Positions 1 to 7,324 are shown, counted from the stretch's first letter. The stretch: 28,602 nt of DNA from Candidatus Collierbacteria bacterium RIFOXYD1_FULL_40_9 (GCA_001776275.1 MFAQ01000041.1:54057-82658); one strand, 5' to 3'. Made by a program: numbers and translations. Notes: generated from the sequence alone by a model not told the origin.

Positions 1-1320
1 TTTTTGCGCCTGTATGGCGCAATTTATGAAATCTGAAAAAGGTTCGAGCCAACCTGCGCCGTTTTCTTCTGTTTCGGATATCTGTTTCTCAATCTTTAAC
101 TTTTCTTGGAACAACTGATTCTTTTTGGTTTTGTAAATGTCGGAGTCAACCGTGCCATCCAGATATCCATCAAGAAGGAGAGTAAGTTTGTTATCCAATA
201 CTGATATGTCCGAGCGGAGCGAGGACAAAGTTTGTTCTTTTGTCTCTTGGGCTAATCTTCTGTCTTCTTGAAGTCGTGCCTTCCATTCCCCATGCCACTC
301 TTCGGGGAGGGCGGAGAAAGAAACAACCTGCTTTAATTGGTCACAAAGTTTGGTTTCTTCCAAATACGGCTGAGAACAGGGTTTAATTTTCTTAGTACAG
401 CGGTAGTAAACATATCTGACTGAACGGTTAGTTCTTCGGTAACGTTTAATGTGTTCCTCAGCCGTGATTACTGCGCCGCACTCCCCACAACGCATGAGTC
501 CGGAAAAAGCAAAATTATGACTTTGCTCTCGTGGTTTAGAAATACGGTTGATGTTTTGCTGAACCCGGTCAAAAAGAGATTTACTGATGAAGGTCGGGTG
601 GGAAGCCGGAAATTCCTCGCTGTTAAACTCCATCGTGCCGATGTAGAATTTTTTCCTAAACATTTGAGAGATTTTGTCGATCTTGAGAGGCTTCCCTTTC
701 CCTGACTGTATTCCATTATCAAACAAGAACCGCGTGATACCTGCATAGGATGTTTTCCCATCAGCAAACAACTCAAAAGCTTTCTTAATTACCTTTGCTT
801 CTTCTGGATCGATGTCAATCGATTTGTTCTCCACGATGTTCTTGTAGCCAAGAGGAGCTTTGTTTGGCCAAACGCCACTTCTTAGTTTTTGGCGATTACC
901 TCGCTTTACATTTTCTGAGAGGTTATCGACATAGTATTTAGACTGGCCAAAAGCGATGTTGAGCATGAACTTGCCCTGAGGCGTGTTTTCAAACCAAAAG
1001 GAAGGGAACTTGAGATCGAGAAGTTTGCCGGTATCGAGAAGATAGATTATCTGTCCGCCGTCGATACTGTTTCTGGCCAGTCTATCCGGGTGCCAGGAAA
1101 GAATGGCGTTGGCCTGAGAGGTTTGAATTCTTTTTAACAACTCCTCAAAAATGGGTCTGCCTGGCTCTTTGGCAGTTCGGCTTTCGATGAGAGTGTCCAC
1201 GACTTCAAACCTCTCCCTCTTGGCGAATTCTTTTAGCTCATTAATTTGTGCCTCGATGGAAAGGACTTGCCTGTCCTTTTCATCGGTGGATTTCCGACAG
1301 TACATGATGTACTTGGTCAT
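1..1320 (-). CDS. Large serine recombinase (resolvase/integrase), C-terminus beyond left edge
   Basis: Read from ATG at 1320 down to base 1: 440 codons without a stop, so the gene continues outside the window. The N-terminal resolvase domain is clear. The nucleophile serine is Ser11 in YCRKSTDEKDRQ, and the conserved DRLARN motif is at 79-84. A recombinase domain follows (about 145-260, with LRSGVWPNKAPLGYKN and the repeated GT/EF pattern). A zinc-ribbon-like segment comes next (CGECG at 278-282, then YRCTKKIKPC near 316-325), and then a charged, probably coiled-coil region (about 350-425). This is the architecture of phage- and island-type site-specific integrases. These cut and rejoin two att sites through a phosphoserine intermediate. 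It lies just outside IR-A, so whether it moves the neighbouring island cannot be decided here. A hairpin at 1346-1365 sits in its upstream region. The family call is firm; the att site is unknown. Confidence 0.93.
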   Translation of the reverse strand, partial: MTKYIMYCRKSTDEKDRQVLSIEAQINELKEFAKRERFEVVDTLIESRTAKEPGRPIFEELLKRIQTSQANAILSWHPDRLARNSIDGGQIIYLLDTGKLLDLKFPSFWFENTPQGKFMLNIAFGQSKYYVDNLSENVKRGNRQKLRSGVWPNKAPLGYKNIVENKSIDIDPEEAKVIKKAFELFADGKTSYAGITRFLFDNGIQSGKGKPLKIDKISQMFRKKFYIGTMEFNSEEFPASHPTFISKSLFDRVQQNINRISKPREQSHNFAFSGLMRCGECGAVITAEEHIKRYRRTNRSVRYVYYRCTKKIKPCSQPYLEETKLCDQLKQVVSFSALPEEWHGEWKARLQEDRRLAQETKEQTLSSLRSDISVLDNKLTLLLDGYLDGTVDSDIYKTKKNQLFQEKLKIEKQISETEENGAGWLEPFSDFINCAIQAQK

Positions 1321-1345
1321 ACATTCATTTAACCATAAATTACCC

Positions 1346-1365
1346 AAAACTTCCGCAGAAGTTTT
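1346..1365. repeat. 8-bp-arm palindrome with CGCA loop
   Basis: AAAACTTC-CGCA-GAAGTTTT is a perfect 8-bp stem with a four-base CGCA centre. It lies 26 bp upstream of the recombinase start codon. The same 8+4+8 layout with the same CGCA centre but other stem bases occurs at 1613-1632 and 19242-19261. It could be a recombinase-gene operator, a transcript hairpin, or part of a repeat family. Confidence 0.6.
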
Positions 1366-1499
1366 ACCGAATTATTTTTGCGTTTTCTGTCGCTTTTTGA
1401 AAGATACAGATTTACTAAAGCCCTGAGCATCGCTCCGCGCGGTGCCGGGCGCGCGGGCGAGTGCCCGTACTCTGTACGGGAAATCCTTATCTGTTGACC

Positions 1500-1595
1500 G
1501 TTATAACGAAATTCGAACTTATTTCTGGGACCACAACTAATATCTGGCTCACCGCTCTACACTGTCGTGTCTCGCGGTTCGCCACCGCCTGCCGG
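1500..1595 (-). repeat. IR-A: left arm of a long inverted repeat (partner 19291-19387)
   Basis: The reverse complement of 1500-1595 aligns along its whole length with 19291-19387. Identical blocks include the roughly 31-bp stretch starting CCGGCAGGCGGTGGCGAACC, the block GAGCGGTGAGCCA, and a 26-bp end running from GAAATAAGTTCGAATT to GTTATAAC. A few substitutions and a small indel separate them. The GTTATAAC ends point outwards on both sides. This is therefore a dispersed repeat present twice in opposite orientation about 17.7 kb apart, with the metal island between. Confidence 0.85.
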
Positions 1596-1612
1596 TAACA
1601 TCGGATCGAACG

Positions 1613-1632
1613 ATGGCTACCGCAGTAGCCAT
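1613..1632. repeat. Second 8-bp-arm palindrome with CGCA loop
   Basis: ATGGCTAC-CGCA-GTAGCCAT, a perfect 8-bp stem, directly abuts the right 18-bp inverted-repeat arm at 1633. It lies 17 bp inside the IR-A core. Its counterpart at 19242-19261 lies 29 bp inside IR-B. Confidence 0.6.
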
Positions 1633-1686
1633 GACAGAAAACGCAAAAATTAGAAACAATCCTATAACAAATACAGATTCCTAGTA

Positions 1687-2664
1687 TTATTTAGGTATAT
1701 TAACTGAACTTAATTGCCTCTTATATTGTCTATATGCTTGTTTCTTTATCATTAGCCTATCTCTTTCTTTCTTTGATTTCGCTTCACCCAGAAGAAGTGA
1801 GACGTTTTTCATCCTCAATTGTGTTTTTTTGCCGGGGGAAAGTTTATTTCTTCCTAGTTTAATTCCCAGATGTTCAGGAATTTTTTGAAACGGAATTACT
1901 TTGGTTTTGTCTTGGTTAACCGGTAAAGTCTGATTAGGATCGTAATTTTGTAGAATGTCTATTACTTTTTCTTTTACTTCCTGCATTTTTGACATTTCTA
2001 CTCGGCTGGCAGATATTCCAATATCGTCAACGAATACGACGAGCCTAGGGTCATGTCCCCTAAGCATTTTGTGCACTGTTAAATCAATTTTGAGAAAAAT
2101 ATCAAGATTTGCCCAAACTGCAAGCCTGGGCGAAGTTGCAAATCCTCTAGCCAATGTTTTTGATACCTCTCCAGATCCTTTGGGACCTTTAGGAACACAA
2201 CAGATTTTCGATAACAGCCTGGAAGCTCGGACACTACATCCGCACTTCTTATTAAAAAAATGAAAAATTCTCCCGTCTCCAATTCTTTCAAAAAAACGAG
2301 ATATATCTAATTTCAATAAAGTACGTTTTTTCTGGAAGCCTAACAAGTTTGCAGCTGCCTGCACATGATTCCGATATGACAGTCCTCCAAAAATAAAGTC
2401 CGGGACAAGCCTGTCATACGGAGCCAAAACAGCTAAGTTGATTCTTTTTAGTAGCTCTGCCAAGGGCTTTCCCCTTGCGCTACGAACAAACTTTTCTTTT
2501 TCCGGCTCTGAAGCCCTGCTGTCGTACCAATAGTGATCCAAATTTTCGAGACAATCATTAATAAGTTTCAATGATTCTGAATATGGTAAATATCTATCAC
2601 TGATTCTCTTGGCTAACTCATTTTTGCTCTCCAAATTTATTTGAGGATAACGCAGGTCAGACAT
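1687..2664 (-). CDS. Reverse transcriptase (retron-like / standalone bacterial RT)
   Basis: 325-residue RNA-directed DNA polymerase. The catalytic aspartates are visible: LLKLDISRFF (Asp120) and FVDDIGISAS (Asp213-Asp214, so the usual Y[AV]DD box is FVDD). The template-grip segment is LARGFATSPRLAVWANLD (171-188), matching the QGxxxSP-xxxN block of retron-type RTs. A basic thumb-like tail follows (about 255-325). No maturase or endonuclease domain is attached, and the length suits retron RTs. The hallmark retron NAxxH and VTG motifs are not evident, so it is retron-like at best. It overlaps the upstream HTH gene by 8 bp, which suggests coupled translation. Upstream of the pair is a roughly 550-bp region with strong hairpins, and downstream is the 18-bp inverted-repeat element. 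Either could hold a template RNA. A defence role is plausible by family analogy but is not shown by the sequence. Confidence 0.88.
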   Translation of the reverse strand: MSDLRYPQINLESKNELAKRISDRYLPYSESLKLINDCLENLDHYWYDSRASEPEKEKFVRSARGKPLAELLKRINLAVLAPYDRLVPDFIFGGLSYRNHVQAAANLLGFQKKRTLLKLDISRFFERIGDGRIFHFFNKKCGCSVRASRLLSKICCVPKGPKGSGEVSKTLARGFATSPRLAVWANLDIFLKIDLTVHKMLRGHDPRLVVFVDDIGISASRVEMSKMQEVKEKVIDILQNYDPNQTLPVNQDKTKVIPFQKIPEHLGIKLGRNKLSPGKKTQLRMKNVSLLLGEAKSKKERDRLMIKKQAYRQYKRQLSSVNIPK

Positions 2665-2980
2665 AATCGTTTAGTTTTTGGGACTTTACTTTAATTAGGT
2701 AGTTTTGAAATTTACTTCCCAAATTAATAAGTTCTTTTTCAATCAACGATAACTTTGGCGTTGAAGTGGCGGGGAGTGTAAAAGCAAAAGGCATTATGGA
2801 GCCAGGATGAACACCTAACTTTTCAGAAAGTTTTATAACAAAACCCTTTGAGGCTTCCTTCTGACCGGATTCAATCATAGAAACTAGAATTTTTGAAACC
2901 CCCAAAACACTAGCTAGCTGACCTTGGGTGAGGCCACTTTCTTTTCGAATATCTTTAATTAATTCTGGAAATGTTTTCAT
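2657..2980 (-). CDS. Xre/Cro-type HTH DNA-binding protein paired with the RT
   Basis: 107 residues. The N-terminal HTH_3 fold is clear: ELIKDIRKESGLTQGQLASV followed by GVSKILVSMIESGQKEAS and then LSEKLGVHPGSIM (about residues 5-63). The tail (65-107) is lysine/leucine-rich with no recognisable domain. It is the first gene of a two-gene operon with the reverse transcriptase (8-bp overlap). It probably binds its own promoter. HTH proteins are known partners of some retron types, where they may act as effector or regulator. Which applies here is inference. The ATG at 2980 has no clear Shine-Dalgarno sequence. Confidence 0.85.
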   Translation of the reverse strand: MKTFPELIKDIRKESGLTQGQLASVLGVSKILVSMIESGQKEASKGFVIKLSEKLGVHPGSIMPFAFTLPATSTPKLSLIEKELINLGSKFQNYLIKVKSQKLNDYV

Positions 2981-2991
2981 AAGTGTGTGAT

Positions 2992-3213
2992 TTAGGGGGC
3001 GACTACTTTTGGAATAAGTCCATCAAGATGCTTATTATCCAGAGAATTAGTCTGAATATCCGCAATATTCGGATTATCATATGTAGCCACCCCCATGAAC
3101 GGAGTGCTTAAGCTAACGGTATCGCAAACGATTCCTGCACCTAAACAATTTGTATTCATAGGGTATAAAGCTAAGAAGCATTTTAGTAATAAGTGATTAC
3201 TCTCGTTGGCCAC
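2992..3213 (-). CDS. Doubtful small ORF upstream of the HTH gene
   Basis: A 73-codon frame with a GTG start at 3213, ending 11 bp before the HTH start codon. I recognise no family. The translation (LGAGIVCDTVSLSTPFMGVA, then YDNPNIADIQTNSLDNKH) is not obviously random, but there is no ribosome site. The GTG also falls inside the 3193-3283 stem structure, which argues that the DNA is non-coding or that the gene is a remnant. If real, it would be first in the HTH-RT operon. Confidence 0.2.
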   Translation of the reverse strand: MANESNHLLLKCFLALYPMNTNCLGAGIVCDTVSLSTPFMGVATYDNPNIADIQTNSLDNKHLDGLIPKVVAP

Positions 3214-3283
3214 ATGACTCTCAATTCCAAAAAGGAAGCACTCCGTGAACCTAAAGAGTCATGCGGACTAATTAAGTAATCAC
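3193..3283 (-). ncRNA. Candidate structured RNA: nested double stem
   Basis: Outer arms GTGATTACT (3193-3201) and AGTAATCAC (3275-3283) pair perfectly over 9 bp. Inner arms CATGACTCT (3213-3221) and AGAGTCATG (3255-3263) also pair over 9 bp. They are separated by an 11-nt internal loop on each side and a 33-nt apical region. It lies 213 bp upstream of the HTH start on the strand transcribed into the HTH-RT operon. A msr-msd RNA of a retron-like unit is one reading; a complex operator is another. Strand and limits are inferred. Confidence 0.35.
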
Positions 3284-3462
3284 AAGACAAACAGAAAATT
3301 AGAAACATAGAAACTGTCAGTAGGCAGCTAAGTATCCAATTGCGTGTGTCGGGGCGAATAGTTCCCATCATACGTACCATAGACGGGTGTTCAGACGATA
3401 AATCGTCAAAAATATATGGCATTGAAGAATATGTTACCGATAACTTCTCAAGGTACAAAGAT

Positions 3463-3485
3463 ATGTTATACGAAACGTATAACAT
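3463..3485. repeat. 10-bp perfect hairpin, AAA loop
   Basis: ATGTTATACG-AAA-CGTATAACAT. There is no T-run on either side, so it is not a classical terminator for the thermonuclease gene that ends 49 bp away. It may be part of the structured region upstream of the HTH-RT pair. Confidence 0.5.
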
Positions 3486-3533
3486 TGTCAAGTCAAAATT
3501 ACCAGACACTACACCAATGATTAATAGGGATGT

Positions 3534-4199
3534 TTACTTACAGTTTGGGGACTTTGTGAAACCAGCTTGGATTGCATCTTGTTCGGAGCAGAACCACTGC
3601 TCTCCTAAATATTTTTCGACAACTACTGAATCGTAATAGGCGCAACTGGGTTTTAAGTAATATTTCCTGTCTGGGCTTTTCTCATCTAGTGTTCCCTTGA
3701 TTTTACATTTGGGATTTTCTGGTTCTTTCTGGAAACAAGTAGTGCTGAATATACCAATTTTGTTTTGACGGGAAATGCCTCCCGCTTCTTTCATATTTTC
3801 TATATTTTGGTCGTATGCCCGAATATATGCAGTATAACCTCCTTTGACCATGTGCAGATTTATATAAGTACCATCTTTGAGATGGACATCTGCGACGACC
3901 CTACCATACCGATCTGCCTGTAATCCGGTCAATCGCACCTCTTTACCAAGAATCATTTTGGTTAGTTCCTTTTTAGATTCTTCGCTATAGCAGTTACCCA
4001 ATTCTGGAGCATTGACACCATATAAACGAATTGGTTGACGGTTTTGAATGAAAAATGTGTCTCCATCTACTACTTCAACCACCTTGTCATAAACAATCGG
4101 AGATTTGATACTAAAAAAGAAATAGGTTGAAGCTAAAGAAAGTACAACTGCGGAGAGAACTACCATAGACTTCCAATGCAGGTTTTTGGCTTTGGTCAC
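3534..4199 (-). CDS. Membrane-anchored/secreted thermonuclease-like protein (SNase fold) with C-terminal Cys-containing domain
   Basis: 221 residues. A hydrophobic N-terminal segment (about 12-30) is a signal peptide or anchor. Next comes a staphylococcal-nuclease domain (about 36-150). It shows VVDGDTFF (45-47 DGD), the arginine in IRLYGVNAPE (Arg58; Glu66) and the second catalytic arginine region ADRYGRVVADV (Arg97/Arg100). The Asp often found before AxPE is Asn63 here. The C-terminal 55 residues (IKGTLDEK through YYLKPSCAYYDS and GEQWFCSEQDAIQAGF) match the small domain that commonly follows SNase domains in bacterial surface nucleases. It probably degrades extracellular nucleic acid for nucleotide scavenging. 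The start given is GTG, with a TAGTAT -10-like box 3 bp upstream; ATG at 4166 is an alternative. Confidence 0.9.
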   Translation of the reverse strand: MTKAKNLHWKSMVVLSAVVLSLASTYFFFSIKSPIVYDKVVEVVDGDTFFIQNRQPIRLYGVNAPELGNCYSEESKKELTKMILGKEVRLTGLQADRYGRVVADVHLKDGTYINLHMVKGGYTAYIRAYDQNIENMKEAGGISRQNKIGIFSTTCFQKEPENPKCKIKGTLDEKSPDRKYYLKPSCAYYDSVVVEKYLGEQWFCSEQDAIQAGFTKSPNCK

Positions 4200-4264
4200 T
4201 AATACTATCTTAGTCGATGCACTTGGAAAAAAATACAGAATCCGTTATCTCGAGACCTTAAGAT

Positions 4265-4606
4265 TTAACTAAGAAAATAAATGGCAGAGTTTAATATATG
4301 AAATGGTGCAGTGATTAAACCTGGAACATACCTTCTATCACTCCATCCCCAAAATAGATGCCAAACGCCGTTTGCAAACATAAGTAAAAGAAACGCCTTT
4401 GCAAAGGCGGCATAGAAAGATGGCTGAAAAAGAAGGGTGTAAAGAAAAAGGAGCGAGAATAAAACTTCAAAGGTGACGAAGGTGGCTCTACTTGTTTTCC
4501 ATAACGACCACCTTTTTTCAAAATGATTAAAAATCTCCTCTAACGAGTGAAATATTTGTACTATGCAGGATACTGTAAAAGCTGTAGTTATATTTTCCAC
4601 AATCAT
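4265..4606 (-). CDS. HXXEE-type small membrane protein
   Basis: 113 residues, four hydrophobic segments. It has the family-defining HSLEE near the N-terminus (residues 20-24) and a second conserved patch NGVWHLFWG (about 79-87) followed by RRYVPGLITAP. These match the HXXEE membrane-protein family, whose biochemical role is unknown; the conserved His/Glu residues in the membrane suggest metal binding. The start codon lies 3 bp after the stop of the upstream four-TM gene, so the two form an operon read away from the divergent ATPase gene. Confidence 0.8.
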   Translation of the reverse strand: MIVENITTAFTVSCIVQIFHSLEEIFNHFEKRWSLWKTSRATFVTFEVLFSLLFLYTLLFQPSFYAAFAKAFLLLMFANGVWHLFWGWSDRRYVPGLITAPFHILNSAIYFLS

Positions 4607-4609
4607 TAA

Positions 4610-4990
4610 TTATTCTTTACTACCTTTAATCAACGGATATCCTAGAAACATCGCGAGAGCTAAATCCACACCAAGATTAAAGTAGACTCCGTAATAGAGT
4701 GAAAAAGCAGCTTCAACGATTAGCCAAGAATATATTCCATATAAAAGTATCTTCATTAACTCTTTATCATTCTTCCGAAAAGCATGGCGTCCGGCAAAGA
4801 AAAGCAAAACACTGAATGCAATAAAAATTGATCCGTATAAACCATTACTCCATGGAGTGATCACATCTTTGGAAATTAACGCACCATAGGGAGGAAGTCC
4901 TGCTAATCCGAAAAAAGCATAAAAAATACCAAATAATATTCCTACTATTCCAATAACGCTGATCCATACTATTAAACCGTTTCGTTTCAT
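4610..4990 (-). CDS. Four-TM membrane protein, function unknown
   Basis: 126 residues from ATG 4990 (MKRNGLIVWISV). A longer in-frame start at 5032 exists, but a -10 box (TATGAT, 4997-5002 on the minus strand) sits inside that extension and 6 bp before 4990, so 4990 is the better, leaderless start. Hydrophobic helices lie at about 5-27, 45-63, 78-97 and 100-117. I do not recognise the family. It is transcribed with the HXXEE gene and divergently from the P1B ATPase, so a link to metal stress is likely but unproven. Confidence 0.7.
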   Translation of the reverse strand: MKRNGLIVWISVIGIVGILFGIFYAFFGLAGLPPYGALISKDVITPWSNGLYGSIFIAFSVLLFFAGRHAFRKNDKELMKILLYGIYSWLIVEAAFSLYYGVYFNLGVDLALAMFLGYPLIKGSKE

Positions 4991-4996
4991 AGTGTT

Positions 4997-5002
4997 ATCA
5001 TA
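4997..5002 (-). promoter_or_regulatory. -10 box for the leaderless four-TM gene
   Basis: TATGAT on the minus strand, 6 bp before ATG 4990. No good -35 is seen. It supports choosing 4990 as the start. Confidence 0.45.
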
Positions 5003-5031
5003 CCAAAACGTTCGCCTTTCCAAAAAATCCA

Positions 5032-5059
5032 TCTTAATTTTTTAAGAGTGGATTATACT
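5032..5059 (+). promoter_or_regulatory. Promoter of the CPD-type ATPase with 16-bp inverted repeat
   Basis: TATACT (5054-5059) lies 6 bp before ATG 5066, typical of leaderless genes here. Just upstream, in the spacer/-35 zone, TCTTAA-TTTT-TTAAGA (5032-5047) is a perfect 6-bp inverted repeat that could be a regulator site. It does not resemble the BlaI-type boxes found elsewhere in the island, so the ArsR-type regulator encoded downstream is a candidate binder. Confidence 0.4.
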
Positions 5060-5065
5060 TAATTT

Positions 5066-7312
5066 ATGGATATGTCTGATCATGATAATCACTCACCGAG
5101 TAGTAGTTTTTACGTTTGTCCGATGCATTCAGACTACATAACAGATAAACCTGGTAAGTGTCCTAGGTGTGGAATGACTCTAGTGCCGACTGATAAAAGA
5201 CCCGAGAGAAAAGAAGAGAAGGATGAACATTCCGGACACACAATGAAACCTAGTAGCAAGATGAGTTTTTGGGAAAAATTCAAGATGAGCATGACAATGG
5301 CAATGGGTATGGACCATACAGGACTTGCAGGACGTGAGATGGCAAAAATGATGGAGGAAGATATTAGGAATAAATTCTTTGTATCACTTTTTCTAACAAT
5401 CCCCATTCTTCTATATTCACAAATGGGCAAAATGCTTGGGATAAATCTTTACTCACCCATCCCAATTAATTGGCTTTTACTGATACTAACAACACCGGTT
5501 TATTTTTACTGTGGGTGGATCTTCCTATATTCATCTTATATCGCTATTTTCAAACTAAAGACATTAAACATGGCTGTTCTGATTGCGGTTGGTATAAGCG
5601 CAGCATATATTTTTAGCATTGCTTTGACAATCTTAGGTAGCAATGATTCATTCTACGAAGCCGCAGCAATGCTCACAACATTTGTACTTTTTGGGCACTG
5701 GATGGAAATGAAATCAAGAAGAGGAACGACCGACGCACTGCAAGCATTGTTTGACTTAGTACCGCCACAAGCCAGAGTAATTCGTAATAGTATAGAAACA
5801 CTAATTCCCACTTCAGAAGTCATCGTAGGAGATATCGTGATGTTAAAACCTGGAGATAAAATTCCGGTTGATGGCACAATAATCGAAGGCGAGACCTCTA
5901 TTGATGAATCACTAGTTACTGGAGAATCAATACCTGTGTCAAAACTTAAGGGTGATTCTGTGATTGGTGGTTCTATCAACACTTCTGGATCAATTAGATT
6001 TACCGCCACGAAGATCGGGGTTGATACCGCCTTGGGTCAAATAGTAAAAATGGTCGAGACCGCTCAAAATTCAAAGGCTCCAGGACAGAAAATTGCGGAT
6101 AGATTTGCGAAGTATTTGGTCATTATTGCAGTTGGTGGAGGTTTGCTTACATTTTCTGTCTGGTACTTTGTCCTTGGACAAACTCTACTTTTTGCATTGA
6201 CCTTTGCGATTTCAACAATTGTTATTGCTTGCCCTGACGCCCTTGGCTTGGCTACACCAACGGCTGTTGCCGTAGGAACTGGACTCGGGGCTAAATACAA
6301 CATCCTAATTAAAGATGCACCAACACTCGAGCAAGTTTCCAAGATCCAAACTGTAGTTATGGACAAGACCGGGACGCTAACCGAAGGGAAGCCTAAGATA
6401 ACAGACGTAATTGCAACTAACGGATTTAGTGAAAAGGATGTTCTTGAACTTGATAGTGCAGTGGAAGCAAAATCCGGACATCCTCTTAGTAAGGCAATTA
6501 TGGATGAAGCAGCACTTCGTGGAATAGCATATCCCGACAATATAGAAAAATTCAATTCTATTTCCGGTCATGGCGTTGAAGCTGTTGTCAATGGGAAACA
6601 AATTTTGGTTGGAACCATAAAGCTTATGAATGACAGAAAGGTTGACGTTAGCTTGATTCAATCCGACATTGATAAATTATTATCTGAAGGAAAAACGATC
6701 ATGATTCTTGCTGTAGACAGTAAGGTTGCCGGAGTGGCGGCTGCCCAAGACCCGATTAAACCCACCACAAAAATCGCTATCGAAGCGATGAAAAAGTTAG
6801 GGCTCGAAGTGGTGATGATTACCGGAGACAATAGTAAAACAGCTGAAATTATTGGAAAACAATTGGGAATTGACCGTATATTTGCGGATGTACTTCCGGA
6901 AGATAAAGCAAAATATGTTAAGAAATTACAAGATGAGGGAAAGTTTGTAGCCATGGTCGGAGATGGGGTGAATGACGCTCCCGCACTGGCACAATCTAAT
7001 ATCGGAATTGCGATTGGGGCTGGAACTGATGTCGCAATAGAAACTGCAAACGTGGTTCTGATGAAGTCTGATCCACTAGACATTCTTCGGGCAATAAAAC
7101 TTAGTAAAGCGACTGTCCGAAAAATGAAAGAGAACTTAGCCTGGGCAAGTGTATATAACCTACTAGCCATACCTGTTGCTGCCGGAGTTTTCTATCCAAG
7201 CTTCGGTATAACCCTACGACCCGAAGTCTCCGCACTATTAATGAGTATTTCTTCAATCATTGTTGCTTCAAATGCCGTATTGCTTAAAAGAGTCGAAAAG
7301 GATTTAGTCTAG
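5066..7312 (+). CDS. P1B-type heavy-metal-transporting ATPase with CPD instead of CPC/CPH
   Basis: 748 residues. The N-terminal metal-binding module VCPMH (17-21) with KCPRCGM (31-37) is of the CPxH...CPxCGM type found on many Cu/Ag ATPases. A His/Met-rich linker (about 56-90) follows. The actuator loop has TGES (285-288). The catalytic motifs are DKTGTLTEG (Asp433), SGHPL and GDGVNDAPAL. The last helix carries MSISS, as in Cu(I) pumps. The ion-pathway motif in TM6 is Cys389-Pro390-Asp391 (GAC at 6236-6238), where Cu pumps have CPC or CPH; one base change (CAC to GAC) separates it from CPH. All energy-coupling motifs are intact, so it should hydrolyse ATP, but the transported ion is uncertain. 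It is divergent from the 4990 operon and upstream of the ArsR-type gene. Confidence 0.93.
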   Translation: MDMSDHDNHSPSSSFYVCPMHSDYITDKPGKCPRCGMTLVPTDKRPERKEEKDEHSGHTMKPSSKMSFWEKFKMSMTMAMGMDHTGLAGREMAKMMEEDIRNKFFVSLFLTIPILLYSQMGKMLGINLYSPIPINWLLLILTTPVYFYCGWIFLYSSYIAIFKLKTLNMAVLIAVGISAAYIFSIALTILGSNDSFYEAAAMLTTFVLFGHWMEMKSRRGTTDALQALFDLVPPQARVIRNSIETLIPTSEVIVGDIVMLKPGDKIPVDGTIIEGETSIDESLVTGESIPVSKLKGDSVIGGSINTSGSIRFTATKIGVDTALGQIVKMVETAQNSKAPGQKIADRFAKYLVIIAVGGGLLTFSVWYFVLGQTLLFALTFAISTIVIACPDALGLATPTAVAVGTGLGAKYNILIKDAPTLEQVSKIQTVVMDKTGTLTEGKPKITDVIATNGFSEKDVLELDSAVEAKSGHPLSKAIMDEAALRGIAYPDNIEKFNSISGHGVEAVVNGKQILVGTIKLMNDRKVDVSLIQSDIDKLLSEGKTIMILAVDSKVAGVAAAQDPIKPTTKIAIEAMKKLGLEVVMITGDNSKTAEIIGKQLGIDRIFADVLPEDKAKYVKKLQDEGKFVAMVGDGVNDAPALAQSNIGIAIGAGTDVAIETANVVLMKSDPLDILRAIKLSKATVRKMKENLAWASVYNLLAIPVAAGVFYPSFGITLRPEVSALLMSISSIIVASNAVLLKRVEKDLV

Positions 7313-7324
7313 ATTTAACTGTCA

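Larger units (their letters stand above)
1374..1650. repeat. 277-bp element bounded by 18-bp perfect inverted repeats
   Basis: ATTTTTGCGTTTTCTGTC at 1374-1391 is repeated as its exact reverse complement at 1633-1650. The interior is markedly richer in G+C than the surroundings. It holds CCCGTAC-TCT-GTACGGG (1464-1480), the IR-A repeat (1500-1595) and the CGCA hairpin (1613-1632). No gene is visible inside. The arms could be terminal repeats of a MITE-like element, but I see no convincing target-site duplication. They could equally form the base of a long RNA hairpin just downstream of the reverse-transcriptase gene, which ends at 1687. Confidence 0.6.
2981..3533. other. Structured intergenic region upstream of the HTH-RT pair
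   Basis: About 550 bp without a recognised gene, unusual in so compact a sequence. It contains a nested two-stem structure (3193-3283), a 10-bp hairpin (3463-3485) and a short GACGAT-AA-ATCGTC hairpin near 3394-3407. There is a minus-strand frame at 2992-3213. There is also a plus-strand frame, open from 3280 into the thermonuclease 3' end, whose translation looks protein-like (GIEEYVTDNFSRYKDMLYE) but lacks a convincing start. Candidate content is a retron-type template RNA or decayed gene fragments. Confidence 0.4.

Noticed and set aside
451..776. Small frames on both strands inside 1-1320
   Set aside because: They lie within the continuous 440-codon serine recombinase frame, whose conserved motifs run across them.
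1374..1650. Confirmed transposon with target-site duplication
   Set aside because: The bases outside the 18-bp arms do not form a convincing direct duplication, so only a repeat-bounded element is claimed.
1687..2664. Group II intron or DGR reverse transcriptase
   Set aside because: No maturase or endonuclease domain, no intron RNA ends seen, and no variable-region/template repeat pair noticed nearby.
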